Positions 17,889 through 27,350 of a stretch of DNA of 64,000 bases are shown here, in pieces. The stretch is from assembly GCF_900176305.1 (NCBI RefSeq), contig NZ_FWXH01000002.1, forward strand, positions 958,522-1,022,521. The letters are read 5' to 3'. Every line of letters begins with the position of its first letter. Position 1 is the stretch's first letter. Both the position numbers and the translations under genes were made by a program. The DNA comes from Clostridium acidisoli DSM 12555. Lineage in GTDB: Bacteria; Bacillota; Clostridia; Clostridiales; Clostridiaceae. Under the pieces are notes generated by a model. That model ran no database searches and was not told where the DNA came from. It worked only from the letters and a program-made list of their open reading frames with translations.

Positions 17889-18872
17889 TTAAACATAATT
17901 TTCTTTTCCTCTTATGGATACCTCTCCAGATATAAGTTCTTCAATTTCTCCACTCTCATATTGCACTACCAAACTTCCATTTGTTTTAATATCAAGTGCA
18001 TTTGCTTTTTTTGCTTCACCTTTTTTTATTACTCTTATTTCTTTTCCAATCAAAATAGATTTATTTTTACAAATTGAAATAGATTCTGTAATATCGTCTT
18101 TCTCAACATAATTTTCATATAATCTTTCAAAATTATTCAAGATGTACCCCGTAAGCTTTTTCCTATCAACTGCCCTCTTTGTCTCTAATTTAAGCGAAGT
18201 TGCTACCTTGCTTACATCTTCTCCAAAATCTTCACTATCCACGTTTACATTAATACCAATTCCAAGCACTACATAATTAACCATTGTAAGTTCACAGCTC
18301 ATCTCAGTTAATATTCCACATACTTTTTTATTATTTATTATTATGTCATTTGGCCATTTTATGAGGCTTTCAATTCCCATATTTAAAAGTGCATTATTAA
18401 CTGCAGCTGCTCCAATTTGAGTTATTAGTGAAACTTTCATTGGTTCAACATCTGGTTTTAAAATAATCGACATCCAAATTCCTTTATTTTTTGGTGATAC
18501 GAAATTTCTTCCGAGCCTTCCTTTTCCACCTGTCTGTTCTTCACTTATTACTACCGTTCCATGTTTTGCTGCTAAAGCTAGGCTTTTCGCTTTCTCGTTT
18601 GTGGAACCTACAGTGTCAAAATGAACAACATTCCTTCCAATAGTTTCTGTTTCTAGTTGATCTTTAATTTCTTCATAAGTCAGAATATCCGGACATTTAA
18701 GGAGTTTATACCCAAGTTTTGGCACAGATTCTATTTCATAGCCTTCTTCCTTAAGCTTATTTATATACTTCCAAATGGCAGTTCTAGTTACCCCAAAACT
18801 TTCTCCAATATTACTTCCAGATACATATTCATCTTTATTTTTTTTTAATAATTTTAGCATATCACTTTTCAA
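17889..18872 (-). CDS. birA: Bifunctional biotin operon repressor / biotin-protein ligase
   Basis: A 327-residue BirA. Residues 1-60 form a winged helix (GESFGVTRTAIWKYINKL); the ligase domain follows with the biotinoyl-AMP loop GGKGRLGRNF at 115-124 and IKWPNDI near 165. It attaches biotin to carboxylase carrier domains and, with the HTH present, should also repress biotin synthesis or uptake genes. It starts only four bases after the upstream membrane protein gene, so the two are co-transcribed, a pairing with no obvious functional link. Confidence 0.93.
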   Translation of the reverse strand: MKSDMLKLLKKNKDEYVSGSNIGESFGVTRTAIWKYINKLKEEGYEIESVPKLGYKLLKCPDILTYEEIKDQLETETIGRNVVHFDTVGSTNEKAKSLALAAKHGTVVISEEQTGGKGRLGRNFVSPKNKGIWMSIILKPDVEPMKVSLITQIGAAAVNNALLNMGIESLIKWPNDIIINNKKVCGILTEMSCELTMVNYVVLGIGINVNVDSEDFGEDVSKVATSLKLETKRAVDRKKLTGYILNNFERLYENYVEKDDITESISICKNKSILIGKEIRVIKKGEAKKANALDIKTNGSLVVQYESGEIEELISGEVSIRGKENYV

Positions 18873-18876
18873 AATT

Positions 18877-20136
18877 TTACCTCCTACTAAATATATAAAA
18901 AATTCTACTTACAAACTGAACAAAGAAAAACACCATAACGAATATCAATGGGAAAAAATATCTGCTTTGTCCTTCTGTTATAAATTGAGTTATGCTGAAC
19001 ATATAAAACAACATCAAAAGATACAGTTCAAATTTATAATTTATATTATTCTCATTATTTTTCTTTTTAAATATATCTATAATTTTCATTACACTTAATA
19101 TAAGAATATAAAAAAGTGCCGGTATAAAAATCAATTTTCTTATTAATTTAACACACTCTTGTAATAAATTTTTTTGTCCGTATGTGAAACCAGAACCTGG
19201 AAAAGTCCAAAAGGTATCTTCTGCCGCAAAATATGTATTTTTAAGTCTCATAAAACCTAGCTCCACAAACCTTTTAGGATGTGTTTTTATCCATTTCATA
19301 GCTGCAGCCTTAAATATTTTACATCTAACAGCTCTATTACCATTTTTATACGCACTAGTTTTTACTACAGAATTCTCCACATCACTTGAAGACATCCATC
19401 CACCAGTATTATTTTTAGAATTGTTATTTATGTAAAGCACCACTCCACTATTTGTTGAAACATATGTCAATTGATTCATTAATTTTGAGTTTCTATATAT
19501 AAGTGGAGATATTGTTAAAAGTGCAAAAACGAGCACTATTAAACTAGATATAACAGTTTTCTTTATTTTTCTACTGCAAATTAAATCCACTAAAAATATT
19601 CCAAACACATATTCTAAAAATGACGCGTGTATAATTGTAATATAACCAGTTATAATTCCAATAAATATATATCTATATTTAAACTTACTTAAATATAAAT
19701 GTGTTACTAAGAGTAACGCTGTTGTCATTAATATTTCCTTAGCTAAAATGCTGTTATAAAATATATTATTAGGAAACAACACAAATAATAAAAAAGTTAT
19801 CTTTCTGACATCTTCTCTTATTTTTATCTTTTTTAATATTTTATAAAACAAGATATAGGATATAAGTGTTAAAACAATGTTAAATATTTTTGCTTTAATT
19901 ATTCCTGTCCCAAATATAAAATAAACAATTCCTAAAGTTATTGGATACCCAATTGCCTGTCTTGTATCTCCTAAGAAACCACCCTTTGATATATCATTTG
20001 CTAGCTGGTTATAATAATTAAAGTCGGATATTGGTGTAGTCTTAATAAATATTACCCATAAAGCACTTAATATTATTCCAAATATAATAACTATATAATA
20101 GTAATATTTTTTTAATTTATCTACTAAAAGCTTCAT
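18877..20136 (-). CDS. Membrane glycosyltransferase-like protein (GT39/PMT-like)
   Basis: A 419-residue protein with about ten membrane segments. The first external loop has SDFNYYNQLANDISKGG, with an Asp typical of GT-C lipid-linked sugar transferases such as the PMT/GT39 and ArnT families, followed by YPITLGIVYFIFG. A larger hydrophilic segment between about 235 and 300 would face outside. This points to transfer of a sugar from a polyprenyl carrier to a surface polymer or protein; the acceptor is unknown. The start at 20136 has a GAGGAGGG site. It heads a two-gene unit with birA. Confidence 0.7.
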   Translation of the reverse strand: MKLLVDKLKKYYYYIVIIFGIILSALWVIFIKTTPISDFNYYNQLANDISKGGFLGDTRQAIGYPITLGIVYFIFGTGIIKAKIFNIVLTLISYILFYKILKKIKIREDVRKITFLLFVLFPNNIFYNSILAKEILMTTALLLVTHLYLSKFKYRYIFIGIITGYITIIHASFLEYVFGIFLVDLICSRKIKKTVISSLIVLVFALLTISPLIYRNSKLMNQLTYVSTNSGVVLYINNNSKNNTGGWMSSSDVENSVVKTSAYKNGNRAVRCKIFKAAAMKWIKTHPKRFVELGFMRLKNTYFAAEDTFWTFPGSGFTYGQKNLLQECVKLIRKLIFIPALFYILILSVMKIIDIFKKKNNENNINYKFELYLLMLFYMFSITQFITEGQSRYFFPLIFVMVFFFVQFVSRIFYIFSRR

Positions 20137-20176
20137 AAAATCCCTCCTCTTCGTATATTACCTAAATCAATAAAAA

Positions 20177-20207
20177 TAGCGCTTCCTTTACACGAGGAAA
20201 CGCACTA
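20177..20207 (-). terminator. Terminator after the DUF956 gene
   Basis: Near-perfect arms (20177-20188 and 20195-20207), followed on the minus strand by TTTTT. It ends the DUF956 transcript before the GT39-like gene. Confidence 0.75.
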
Positions 20208-20248
20208 TCTCCATATTTTTGGCCTAATTTATACACATGGTAAATTTT

Positions 20249-20623
20249 TCAGCCTCTCTTAAATGCAGATTTCACCACTCGCTTTGCAACATCAAAAAAG
20301 CTTAATGAAGAAACCATCTTATTTGGATCAACATACTTTCGAACGCAACGAAGTACTTTTTTTGCTTCTTTAGAGGAAAACGTATAGGTACCATTTTTCT
20401 TTGTTTTTATCGCATATCGTGGAATCCACTTTCCTTTTAATAATACGGAGGCAATGACACAGTCAACTTCTTCCCAAGGAATTTGAATATATTTATTAGT
20501 ATTACGAGAATTATAAAACTCAAAGCCTTTATCGCCAATCATGATTTTTCCATACTCAGAAAGACCTGTAAAGGCTGTTCCATCAATTACTAAATCCACA
20601 TTTTTATTGAGTGATTGAACCAT
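20249..20623 (-). CDS. manO: DUF956 family protein (ManO-like) linked to mannose PTS
   Basis: A 124-residue cytoplasmic protein of the DUF956 family, which is nearly always encoded at the end of mannose-type PTS operons (ManO). Core sequence IQIPWEEVDCVIASVLLKGK and a basic tail ending in SAFKRG are characteristic. It is thought to modulate the mannose PTS or its expression; the mechanism is not established. The start at 20623 (MVQSLN) follows an AGAGGT site and is preferred over an in-frame GTG at 20653. A terminator-like hairpin at 20792-20815 lies between it and the IID gene, so it may be expressed at a lower level by read-through. Confidence 0.8.
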   Translation of the reverse strand: MVQSLNKNVDLVIDGTAFTGLSEYGKIMIGDKGFEFYNSRNTNKYIQIPWEEVDCVIASVLLKGKWIPRYAIKTKKNGTYTFSSKEAKKVLRCVRKYVDPNKMVSSLSFFDVAKRVVKSAFKRG

Positions 20624-20791
20624 ATGATTTACCTCTTTTCTACTTATACACACATTTGTTTTTATTATATATTTATTATATATTTTTTATTCGTTTCTAT
20701 CAAGCTGATGATGTTTTAAGATTTTAATTTGAATTTTCTTGGATATCTACAATGTTTAATTACCATTTTAACTATTTTATATTTTAACAAA

Positions 20792-20815
20792 AGCCTAGAC
20801 TAAAAAGCCTAGGCT
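20792..20815 (-). terminator. Terminator after PTS IID gene
   Basis: Arms AGCCTAG (20792-20798) and CTAGGCT (20809-20815), followed on the minus strand by TTTTGTTAAAAT. It may be partial, since the DUF956 gene follows. Confidence 0.65.
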
Positions 20816-20827
20816 AAGTTAAAAATA

Positions 20828-21739
20828 TTACATTAAGCCGATTAAGTGGAATACGATACCTATTGCGAATAATCCAAGGATTATAACAATTGGTGATACT
20901 TTCTTCTTAAGTAGCCACATACAAATAAATGTTATTAATAATCCTGCAAGTCCAGGAATTAATGAATCCAAGTTGTTTTGAAGTGTTGTAATCTTATGAT
21001 CAGTTAATGATAACCCACCTGCTTGTTGCATTAGAGCCTGTTTAACTCCATTTGTTCCAGCTGGAAGTTTACTCCAATCAATGAAGGCACCTTTACTTAA
21101 CTGAACTGAAGATACTACTGGTGCAAATTTAACTGATACCCATCTATTAACTAGTGATCCCAAAATAAACATACCAAGGATGGATGCTCCTTTTGTAACG
21201 TCTTGTAGTATTCCACCTGTTAAATCATCAGTAATATGAGAGCCTGCTTTGTATCCAAATTCTTGTGTATACCACATGAAGCCCATACGGATAATATTCC
21301 AAGCAACAAAGAATATTATTGGTCCAAGAATGTTACCACTAATTGCAAGAGAAGCAGCTAAAGCTCCTAAAATTGGTCTAACTGTAAACCAGAAAACTGG
21401 ATCTCCAATACCTGCTAAAGGTCCCATCATACCAACCTTAACACCTTGAATAGTTACGTCATCAATTGGCGCACCGTTTGCACGTTCTTCTTCTAGGGCT
21501 AATGTTACACCAATTATTGGCGAAGCTAGATATGGATGAGTGTTAAAGAACTCTAAGTGACGTTTCATTGCAGCTACACGTTCTTCCTTAGTCTTATATA
21601 ATTTTTTAATTGCTGGAATTAATGTGAAAGCCCAACCACCACTTTGTGTTCTTTCATAATTCCAAGAACCTTGGATGAAAGTTGAACGCCACCAAACAGA
21701 AATACGATCTTTTTTTGATAATTTTAATTCATTTGCCAT
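20828..21739 (-). CDS. manZ: Mannose-type PTS EIID component
   Basis: A 303-residue EIID subunit of the mannose/fructose/sorbose PTS family, which together with IIC forms the membrane channel and sugar site. The N-terminus (KKDRISVWWRSTFIQGSWNYER) is cytoplasmic and highly conserved; membrane helices lie in the C-terminal half. The start at 21739 (MANELK) follows AGGAG; the longer frame to 21814 overlaps the IIC gene and lacks a site. It closes the core operon IIB-IIAB-IIC-IID. Confidence 0.93.
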   Translation of the reverse strand: MANELKLSKKDRISVWWRSTFIQGSWNYERTQSGGWAFTLIPAIKKLYKTKEERVAAMKRHLEFFNTHPYLASPIIGVTLALEEERANGAPIDDVTIQGVKVGMMGPLAGIGDPVFWFTVRPILGALAASLAISGNILGPIIFFVAWNIIRMGFMWYTQEFGYKAGSHITDDLTGGILQDVTKGASILGMFILGSLVNRWVSVKFAPVVSSVQLSKGAFIDWSKLPAGTNGVKQALMQQAGGLSLTDHKITTLQNNLDSLIPGLAGLLITFICMWLLKKKVSPIVIILGLFAIGIVFHLIGLM

Positions 21740-21758
21740 TTTCGTGTCCTCTCCTTTC

Positions 21759-22547
21759 TTAGTATCTATCGATAATATCGCCCAATGGATCACCGGTATT
21801 TGAGCCACCACCATTACCTGAGCCGCCTTGTTTGCTAAGCGTTAAGTAAATAAGAGCTAAACATACTCCGATTGCACCTAGTCCGATAAGTGTAATTTGT
21901 GAAACAGTTGCTAATACAAATCCGATTGCAAAGAATGGCCATACTTCTCTTGTAGCCATCATGTTTATTACCATTGCATAACCAACAGCAACAACCATTC
22001 CACCACCTATTGCTAAACCATCTGTTAACCAAGTAGGCATAGCTTGAAGTAATGAACGAATAGGGCCAGCACCAATTGCTAATATCAATACTGCTGGGAT
22101 TGCAATACGTAAGCCCTGCAAAATAATAGCAATGACATGCCACATCTCAATTTTCCCCAGATTTCCTTCTTCAGCAGCAGCATCCATAAAATGTATAATA
22201 GCTGTAGCGATTGTACGAGTAATAATTGCTAATAATAGTCCTGCAACTGCTAGTGGAACTGCAATAGCTATAGCTGAAGAAACCCCTGCTTTACCTTGAC
22301 CACCAAGAACTAAAATGATTGCAGATGCAACAGCTGCTACGGCAGCACCGATATTTGCCCAACCTAAGGCAATCATTTGAAGAGTACCGCCTAGGATCAG
22401 GCATGGTACTAAATTACCTGTAACTAAGCCGATTAACGTACAAGCAACTACTGGTTGATGGAATTCGAATTCATCCATAACACCTTCCATACCAGCTAGA
22501 AATGCTACGAATACGACTAATATCATTTGAATAATATTTAGATTCAT
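21759..22547 (-). CDS. manY: Mannose-type PTS EIIC component
   Basis: A 262-residue EIIC subunit with about seven membrane segments, starting MNLNIIQMILVVFVAFLAG as in ManY proteins. The C-terminus is a flexible glycine-rich tail (GGSGNGGGSNTG), seen in clostridial and lactobacillar homologues. A good AGGAGG precedes the ATG. With IID it passes mannose, glucose or related sugars, which are phosphorylated by the IIAB protein encoded next door. Confidence 0.93.
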   Translation of the reverse strand: MNLNIIQMILVVFVAFLAGMEGVMDEFEFHQPVVACTLIGLVTGNLVPCLILGGTLQMIALGWANIGAAVAAVASAIILVLGGQGKAGVSSAIAIAVPLAVAGLLLAIITRTIATAIIHFMDAAAEEGNLGKIEMWHVIAIILQGLRIAIPAVLILAIGAGPIRSLLQAMPTWLTDGLAIGGGMVVAVGYAMVINMMATREVWPFFAIGFVLATVSQITLIGLGAIGVCLALIYLTLSKQGGSGNGGGSNTGDPLGDIIDRY

Positions 22548-22582
22548 GATTATTAATCCTCCTTTTTATTTAAATAGCTAGA

Positions 22583-23560
22583 TTATTTTAATTTATTTAA
22601 TTCCTCTTGTGCCCTCTTTAAAATTTCGTCCATATTTCCGTTTGAATCACCTGGAACCTTACGAACATCAAAATCAAGTCCAGCTTTTTTAAGCTTATTG
22701 AAGGTATCAATATCTGCTTGATTAAAAGCAAGCACTTTGTTTGGTTGAACTTTACCTTGAGAATGAGCCATAGAACCAACATTGATTGTCTTCAAAGGCA
22801 CACCACCTTCTACTGCTCTAAGTACATCTTGTGGATTTTCAAAAAGAAGCAATGCACGTTGACCACCAAAATGCTGATCATCTTTTGCAAGTTTAATCAT
22901 TTGATTAATCGGAACAACATGAGCTTTAACACCAGGAGGGGCAGCTTGTTGAATCAACTTTTTACGAAGATCATCTTTAGCTACTGCATCTGACACTACA
23001 ATAATTCTTGTAGGCTGCATAGTTTTTGTCCAAGCAGTCGCTACTTGACCATGAAGTAAACGAGAATCAATACGAGCTAAAACATATTTCATTAAACCTG
23101 GTGCACCTGCATTAGATTGTCCTGCAGAAGCTACAGAAGCCTTACCAGTATCTGCTGGTTCTAATTCTTCTGGTTTAACTTTAACTCCTTCTCTAGCTGT
23201 TTTTAAGATATTAGCCGCAATTTCCTGTGCGGATTCCATTGAAAGACGTGAACCATAGGCTTCAATTACCATTGGAAGATTCATACCAGCTACAATTGCC
23301 CACTTATCTTTGTGTTCTTCAAATAGACTGCTTGCTTGGTTGAATGGTGTACCACCCCAAAGATCAACTAAGAATAAAACCTCATCTTGGTTGTCAAAGG
23401 ACGCAATTGCATCTTTCATTTTTGCTTTAACATCATCAGGAGCTTCACTAGGCATCAACGTAACAGCTTTTACGTTTTCTTGTTCTCCGAAAATCATTGT
23501 ACCAGATTGCAATATGCCTTTAGCAAATTCTCCGTGACTAGCAAGAATAATTCCTACCAT
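22583..23560 (-). CDS. manX: Mannose-type PTS EIIAB component
   Basis: A 325-residue fusion of EIIA and EIIB. The IIA domain begins MVGIILASHGEF with the phosphorylated His9; an Ala/Gly-rich linker spans about 130-155; the IIB domain starts near 157 with LARIDSRLLHGQ and phosphorylated His170. Both phosphorylation sites are intact, so the protein can carry phosphate from HPr to the sugar. This gives the operon two IIB domains, this one and the solo IIB encoded first. Such doubled IIB is seen in Lev/Man systems where one copy may act mainly in regulating LevR. Confidence 0.94.
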   Translation of the reverse strand: MVGIILASHGEFAKGILQSGTMIFGEQENVKAVTLMPSEAPDDVKAKMKDAIASFDNQDEVLFLVDLWGGTPFNQASSLFEEHKDKWAIVAGMNLPMVIEAYGSRLSMESAQEIAANILKTAREGVKVKPEELEPADTGKASVASAGQSNAGAPGLMKYVLARIDSRLLHGQVATAWTKTMQPTRIIVVSDAVAKDDLRKKLIQQAAPPGVKAHVVPINQMIKLAKDDQHFGGQRALLLFENPQDVLRAVEGGVPLKTINVGSMAHSQGKVQPNKVLAFNQADIDTFNKLKKAGLDFDVRKVPGDSNGNMDEILKRAQEELNKLK

Positions 23561-23667
23561 CTTTATACCTCCTATTTTTTATTTGTTACAGAAAAATTTA
23601 TATAAAAGTTCTGAAGAACCTGTAACCAAAATTAATGATATCGCTTACATTTAAAACCAATTAAACT

Positions 23668-24141
23668 TTATAGTTTTGACATTAAACTTACTTTTAAATC
23701 TGAAGAAACTTTTCTTATTTCTAGTTCAATACCTCTTTCATTTAATTTCTTGAAAGCTTCAATATCTTTATTATCTACTGATACTGCATTAGTTATTTGC
23801 TTTTTTCCAGCTTTAAATGACATAGCACCAATGTTTACACTGTTTATTGGTACTCCACCTTCAACCATTCTTAAAACGTCAGTTGGATTAGTGAATAGAA
23901 ATAGTACTTTATCCTCTTGGTTTTTTGCATTGTTATAGACCCTTATTGCTTTATTAATTCCTACAACACTTGCTTTTATTCCTGGAGGTGCAACTTGCTC
24001 CAAAAGCATCTTCCTAATTGGATTCCTTTCTACATCGTCATTACATACAATTATTCTTTGACACTTTGTGTCTTTTGCCCAAATTGTTGCTACTTGACCA
24101 TGTATTAATCTGTCATCGATTCTTGTAAGTACTATATTCAT
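23668..24141 (-). CDS. Mannose-type PTS EIIB, separate subunit
   Basis: A 157-residue stand-alone EIIB of the mannose family. LTRIDDRLIHGQVATIWAK carries the phosphorylated His14. It is the first complete gene of the operon, and its AGGAGG lies ten bases before the ATG. The ATG overlaps (ATGA) the stop of an upstream frame that looks like a IIA remnant, the coupling expected of an ancestral IIA-IIB pair. It may serve sugar transport or phosphorylate the LevR-type activator; 107 bases separate it from the IIAB gene. Confidence 0.9.
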   Translation of the reverse strand: MNIVLTRIDDRLIHGQVATIWAKDTKCQRIIVCNDDVERNPIRKMLLEQVAPPGIKASVVGINKAIRVYNNAKNQEDKVLFLFTNPTDVLRMVEGGVPINSVNIGAMSFKAGKKQITNAVSVDNKDIEAFKKLNERGIELEIRKVSSDLKVSLMSKL

Positions 24142-24299
24142 TGTAAATCATCCTCCTCATCAGCACCTTTATTTGGTCTATGTGTACAAATGTCACATTT
24201 TTGTTTTCCAAATATCATTTCTGATGATTTCAATATTTCTTTTGACAAACTACTATAAGTCCCTGTTCTAATTGTTATTACGTTTACATTTTTTGAATT
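24138..24299 (-). pseudogene. EIIA(Man)-like remnant in the PTS leader
   Basis: An open frame without start codon that reads VNVITIRTGTYSSLSKEIL then KSSEMIFGKQK, similar to the first 30 residues of mannose EIIA (compare GEFAKGILQSGTMIFGEQ of the nearby IIAB). The phosphorylatable His region is replaced, and most of the domain is missing. Its TGA overlaps the IIB start codon. It lies between the sigma-54 promoter and the IIB gene, so it is transcribed as leader. I read it as a decayed IIA gene; a regulatory leader role is possible. Confidence 0.6.
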
Positions 24300-24331
24300 T
24301 CATACTTCTAAGTTGTTACACTTATATATAT

Positions 24332-24347
24332 AGCAATTGTCGTGCCA
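24332..24347 (-). promoter_or_regulatory. Sigma-54 (-24/-12) promoter of the mannose PTS operon
   Basis: On the minus strand the sequence TGGCACGACAATTGCT is a perfect match to the -24/-12 consensus TGGCAC-N5-TTGCW. Transcription should start near 24320, about 180 bases before the IIB gene. The LevR-type activator encoded upstream requires exactly such a promoter. Confidence 0.93.
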
Positions 24348-24427
24348 AAATAGTGTATTGTTTTTTATATTTCTGTTAAATCTTTTAAAATAGCCGTTTT
24401 TTTATTTCAATTTTTTTAATATTTTAA

Positions 24428-24536
24428 AACACTAATACACTTTTTCATAATTTTAATACTCTAAGTCTATATATAGTATTAAAATTTCTAAAATAAATTA
24501 GCTATATAAAAAAGTGTATCCTATTGTATTAATTAA
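24428..24536. promoter_or_regulatory. Candidate activator sites upstream of the sigma-54 promoter
   Basis: Between the levR stop and the promoter lie facing copies of AATACACTTTTT (24435-24446) and AAAAAAGTGTATCC (about 24508-24521), plus a perfect inverted repeat TTTTAATACT/AGTATTAAAA near 24452-24485. The GTGTAT element recurs in the palindrome in front of levR. They are candidate LevR upstream activating sequences; the inner repeat may instead be the levR terminator. Confidence 0.45.
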
Positions 24537-24545
24537 TTTAAATAC

Positions 24546-27338
24546 TTACTCAATCATTTCTGATAAATAATATATTTCATCTTGATTTAAGCTTATATTT
24601 AAAGATTCTTTAAATATAATATTTGCTTCTTCTATAATCTTAACTAAATTAGAATTTAACTTTGTTATATCTCCTTTGTATTTAAGTCCATCCCTTATAA
24701 CCATTCTTTCTAGCGAGCAACCAATATGGACCATTATTCTTATTCTTGTAGCATTATTAAAATTAATTTTTGTTTTTTCTTCTAATACACTTACAAATTG
24801 ATACAATACACTTATTATCTTTGATGGGTTTAAATACGTTAAAAATTGATTTAAACTGTCTTCGCACAAGTCTTTTGCAACTATATTGCCATGATTACCT
24901 TGCACCTTAAAATTCTTTTTCTGTATTATATTCATAATTACATTTTCGCCTTGCCCGCTAATCAGCTCTTCAAGGGAAATAAACGGTGCATCTATATTGG
25001 GATTTACAATACCAACCGATGCAATAATATTATGTTTTTTCTTAATAGTTCTTATTGTATTATTTATATCCTTTACACTCACAGGCAAAATTTCAATTTC
25101 TTCTTTTGTTGTATTAGTAACAATGTTTGTCACAAGCTCTTTTAGCTTCACTGCTGTCCCTTCACCTGTAGAACATATTGTTACAATCACATTTTTCTTA
25201 CCTGAATGATTTTCTGTTTCTTCTTCCAAACTACTGTATCCTCTAAAATCTTTTAATGTATTGTATATACTATCTAAATCCATATCCAAAATATTTGCTT
25301 TTCTAACAGCCTCAAGTACTAAAGAAGTTGTTACCATATCTATTGTCTTAACCTTTAAATCAGTTTTCTCCATTATTATAGAATCAAAATTTGCAAGGGA
25401 TCCCATGTCAACTAATAGAAGTATTCCTTTTCCCATATCAATTTCTCTAGCTTTTTCTATTATATCATCAAGTATTTGGGTTGGATTTACTTCAAGTGGC
25501 ATATCTATTGCCTCTATTACTCCCTCTCCTAATAATTGCTTTGTAACATTTACCATACTGCTAGCTGTGCTACTACCATGTGCTGCTACAATTATTGCAA
25601 CATGTTGATTTGTTTGTTCTTCAGTAATTGAACTAATTAGAAGTGTCAAATATATCACCTCAATTTTAGGTACAACTACATCATATCTCTTTTCAAGCAT
25701 TCCTTTAATCTCAACTGCAATATTAAATTCTGTTCGCTTGTCATTTATTATTCCTTCTATATTAGTATATTTAAGATTCTTGTGATTACTTAATCTATTT
25801 AAAAATGAGCTTAAATGAAGACTTAATGCATACAAAAACCTATCATTTAAATTTCTTTTTAATTTTTTTTCAATTTTATTCATTACTTCTTCAGAAAAAT
25901 CAAGTATATCCTCATCTACAATTTTTAATATTTTATTCCTACCATCCTCATCATTTTTTACTTTATTGTAAAATGATTTAATATGCACATTAATATCTGT
26001 AGTAATAAAATTATTTATGTATTCATCATCAGCTCCACCATCTTTTAAAATTGCAGCTTTATCTTCTATTATTTTATATAAGTTAAATGGAGGATCATAT
26101 GGATCCTTATCAATTAACATATTATGCCCTTCTGGTGTTATTATTATTTGCGAATCTAAATACTCAGATATGGCCTCCATCTCTTTCCTTTTACCACTTA
26201 AGTGAAACAAACCACTTTTTATATCTGATGGAAGTGATTTAAAATTTATTTCAATATAATCCTTATTATTAATACTCTTTAAAAAAGCAGTTGCACATAC
26301 AAGCTGTATATTTGATTTCATCTGTCCGATATTACCATATGAAGTACTGCCTATAATTGCCTTAACAGCCTCATCTTCTATCTTGATTACTTTATTTACT
26401 CTGTGTGCCTCATTTGATATCAAAAACTTAATCAAATCAACTTTATCTTTTATAGATCTCTTTTCAAAACTAGGAATTGTTATTATTATAGGTATTCTTC
26501 TTATAAAGGTTTTTAAAAGCGATGAATTAGGATCTTCTGTAGTTGCCCCAATTATCAAAACAGAAGACTCTCTATTTCTTTCAGTTTCCCCTAATCTGTT
26601 AAACTTTCCTGTATCCATAAAATAAAATAACATTTCTTGGCCTTCTGGAGGAAGCCTGTGTATTTCATCTAAAAATAAAATACCTCTGTTTGCCTTCTCA
26701 ACAATTCCTGCTTTTTCACTATCTGCTCCCGTGTACGCTCCTTTAATATGACCAAATAGATGCGAAATCAAAAGTTGTGGATTGTTATAATAATCAGCAC
26801 AGTTAAACACTATAAATGGAGCATCTTCACTCAATCTATTTACGTATTTGGCTTGATTGTACATCATGTTTGCAAATAAAGTTTTACCAACACCAGTTTG
26901 ACCAACAATTAAAGTATGAAGACCATTAGGTGGATATAATATAGCTGCTTTTGCCTGTTCAATTTGATTTCTTAAACTTCCACTTGCACCAATAAGTCTA
27001 TCAAATGGGGAGTTTTCTTCTGCAATTGTTTCTACTTCTTTTTCTTCCCCTATTATTTCATCTATAGCTTTTATTTCTATGGGTCCCTCTGAAAGTTTTT
27101 TACCTAGCAACCTCTCAATACATTTTTTATCAATATATAGTACTGGCCGAGTTCTTATCTTTATTATTTTACCCTGTCTTGATAGTTCATTTAATTCCAT
27201 ACTCACGTTATTTCTTAATATATTTAGATTTTCAGATATTTCTGTTGAACTTAATCCAATTTTTTCCTTAAGAGTATCAATATCAAAGGTTTCACTTTGC
27301 TTTAAAATATAATCATATATCTTTTCTATTCTTTTCAA
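24546..27338 (-). CDS. levR: LevR-type sigma-54 activator with PTS regulation domains
   Basis: A 930-residue transcriptional activator. After an N-terminal winged-helix-like region (about 1-75) comes the AAA+ domain with Walker A GQTGVGKT at 146-153 and GAYTGA at 200-205, the loop that contacts sigma-54. PRD1 (about 450-565, with His508) is followed by an EIIA(Man)-like domain with His587 in IVAAHGSS, a IIB-like segment beginning VIVTICSTGEGTA, and PRD2 at the C-terminus (VHIGCSLERM). PTS components phosphorylate these histidines to switch activity with sugar supply. Translation starts at TTG (27338), eight bases after AGGAGG. It is encoded just upstream of the PTS operon it should activate. 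Confidence 0.93.
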   Translation of the reverse strand: MKRIEKIYDYILKQSETFDIDTLKEKIGLSSTEISENLNILRNNVSMELNELSRQGKIIKIRTRPVLYIDKKCIERLLGKKLSEGPIEIKAIDEIIGEEKEVETIAEENSPFDRLIGASGSLRNQIEQAKAAILYPPNGLHTLIVGQTGVGKTLFANMMYNQAKYVNRLSEDAPFIVFNCADYYNNPQLLISHLFGHIKGAYTGADSEKAGIVEKANRGILFLDEIHRLPPEGQEMLFYFMDTGKFNRLGETERNRESSVLIIGATTEDPNSSLLKTFIRRIPIIITIPSFEKRSIKDKVDLIKFLISNEAHRVNKVIKIEDEAVKAIIGSTSYGNIGQMKSNIQLVCATAFLKSINNKDYIEINFKSLPSDIKSGLFHLSGKRKEMEAISEYLDSQIIITPEGHNMLIDKDPYDPPFNLYKIIEDKAAILKDGGADDEYINNFITTDINVHIKSFYNKVKNDEDGRNKILKIVDEDILDFSEEVMNKIEKKLKRNLNDRFLYALSLHLSSFLNRLSNHKNLKYTNIEGIINDKRTEFNIAVEIKGMLEKRYDVVVPKIEVIYLTLLISSITEEQTNQHVAIIVAAHGSSTASSMVNVTKQLLGEGVIEAIDMPLEVNPTQILDDIIEKAREIDMGKGILLLVDMGSLANFDSIIMEKTDLKVKTIDMVTTSLVLEAVRKANILDMDLDSIYNTLKDFRGYSSLEEETENHSGKKNVIVTICSTGEGTAVKLKELVTNIVTNTTKEEIEILPVSVKDINNTIRTIKKKHNIIASVGIVNPNIDAPFISLEELISGQGENVIMNIIQKKNFKVQGNHGNIVAKDLCEDSLNQFLTYLNPSKIISVLYQFVSVLEEKTKINFNNATRIRIMVHIGCSLERMVIRDGLKYKGDITKLNSNLVKIIEEANIIFKESLNISLNQDEIYYLSEMIE

Positions 27339-27350
27339 TTAGATTTCCTC

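Noticed and set aside
21835..22143. 102-residue frame on the minus strand inside the PTS IIC gene
   Set aside because: Same strand, different frame, Trp/Cys-rich composition typical of shadow translation of a membrane protein gene.
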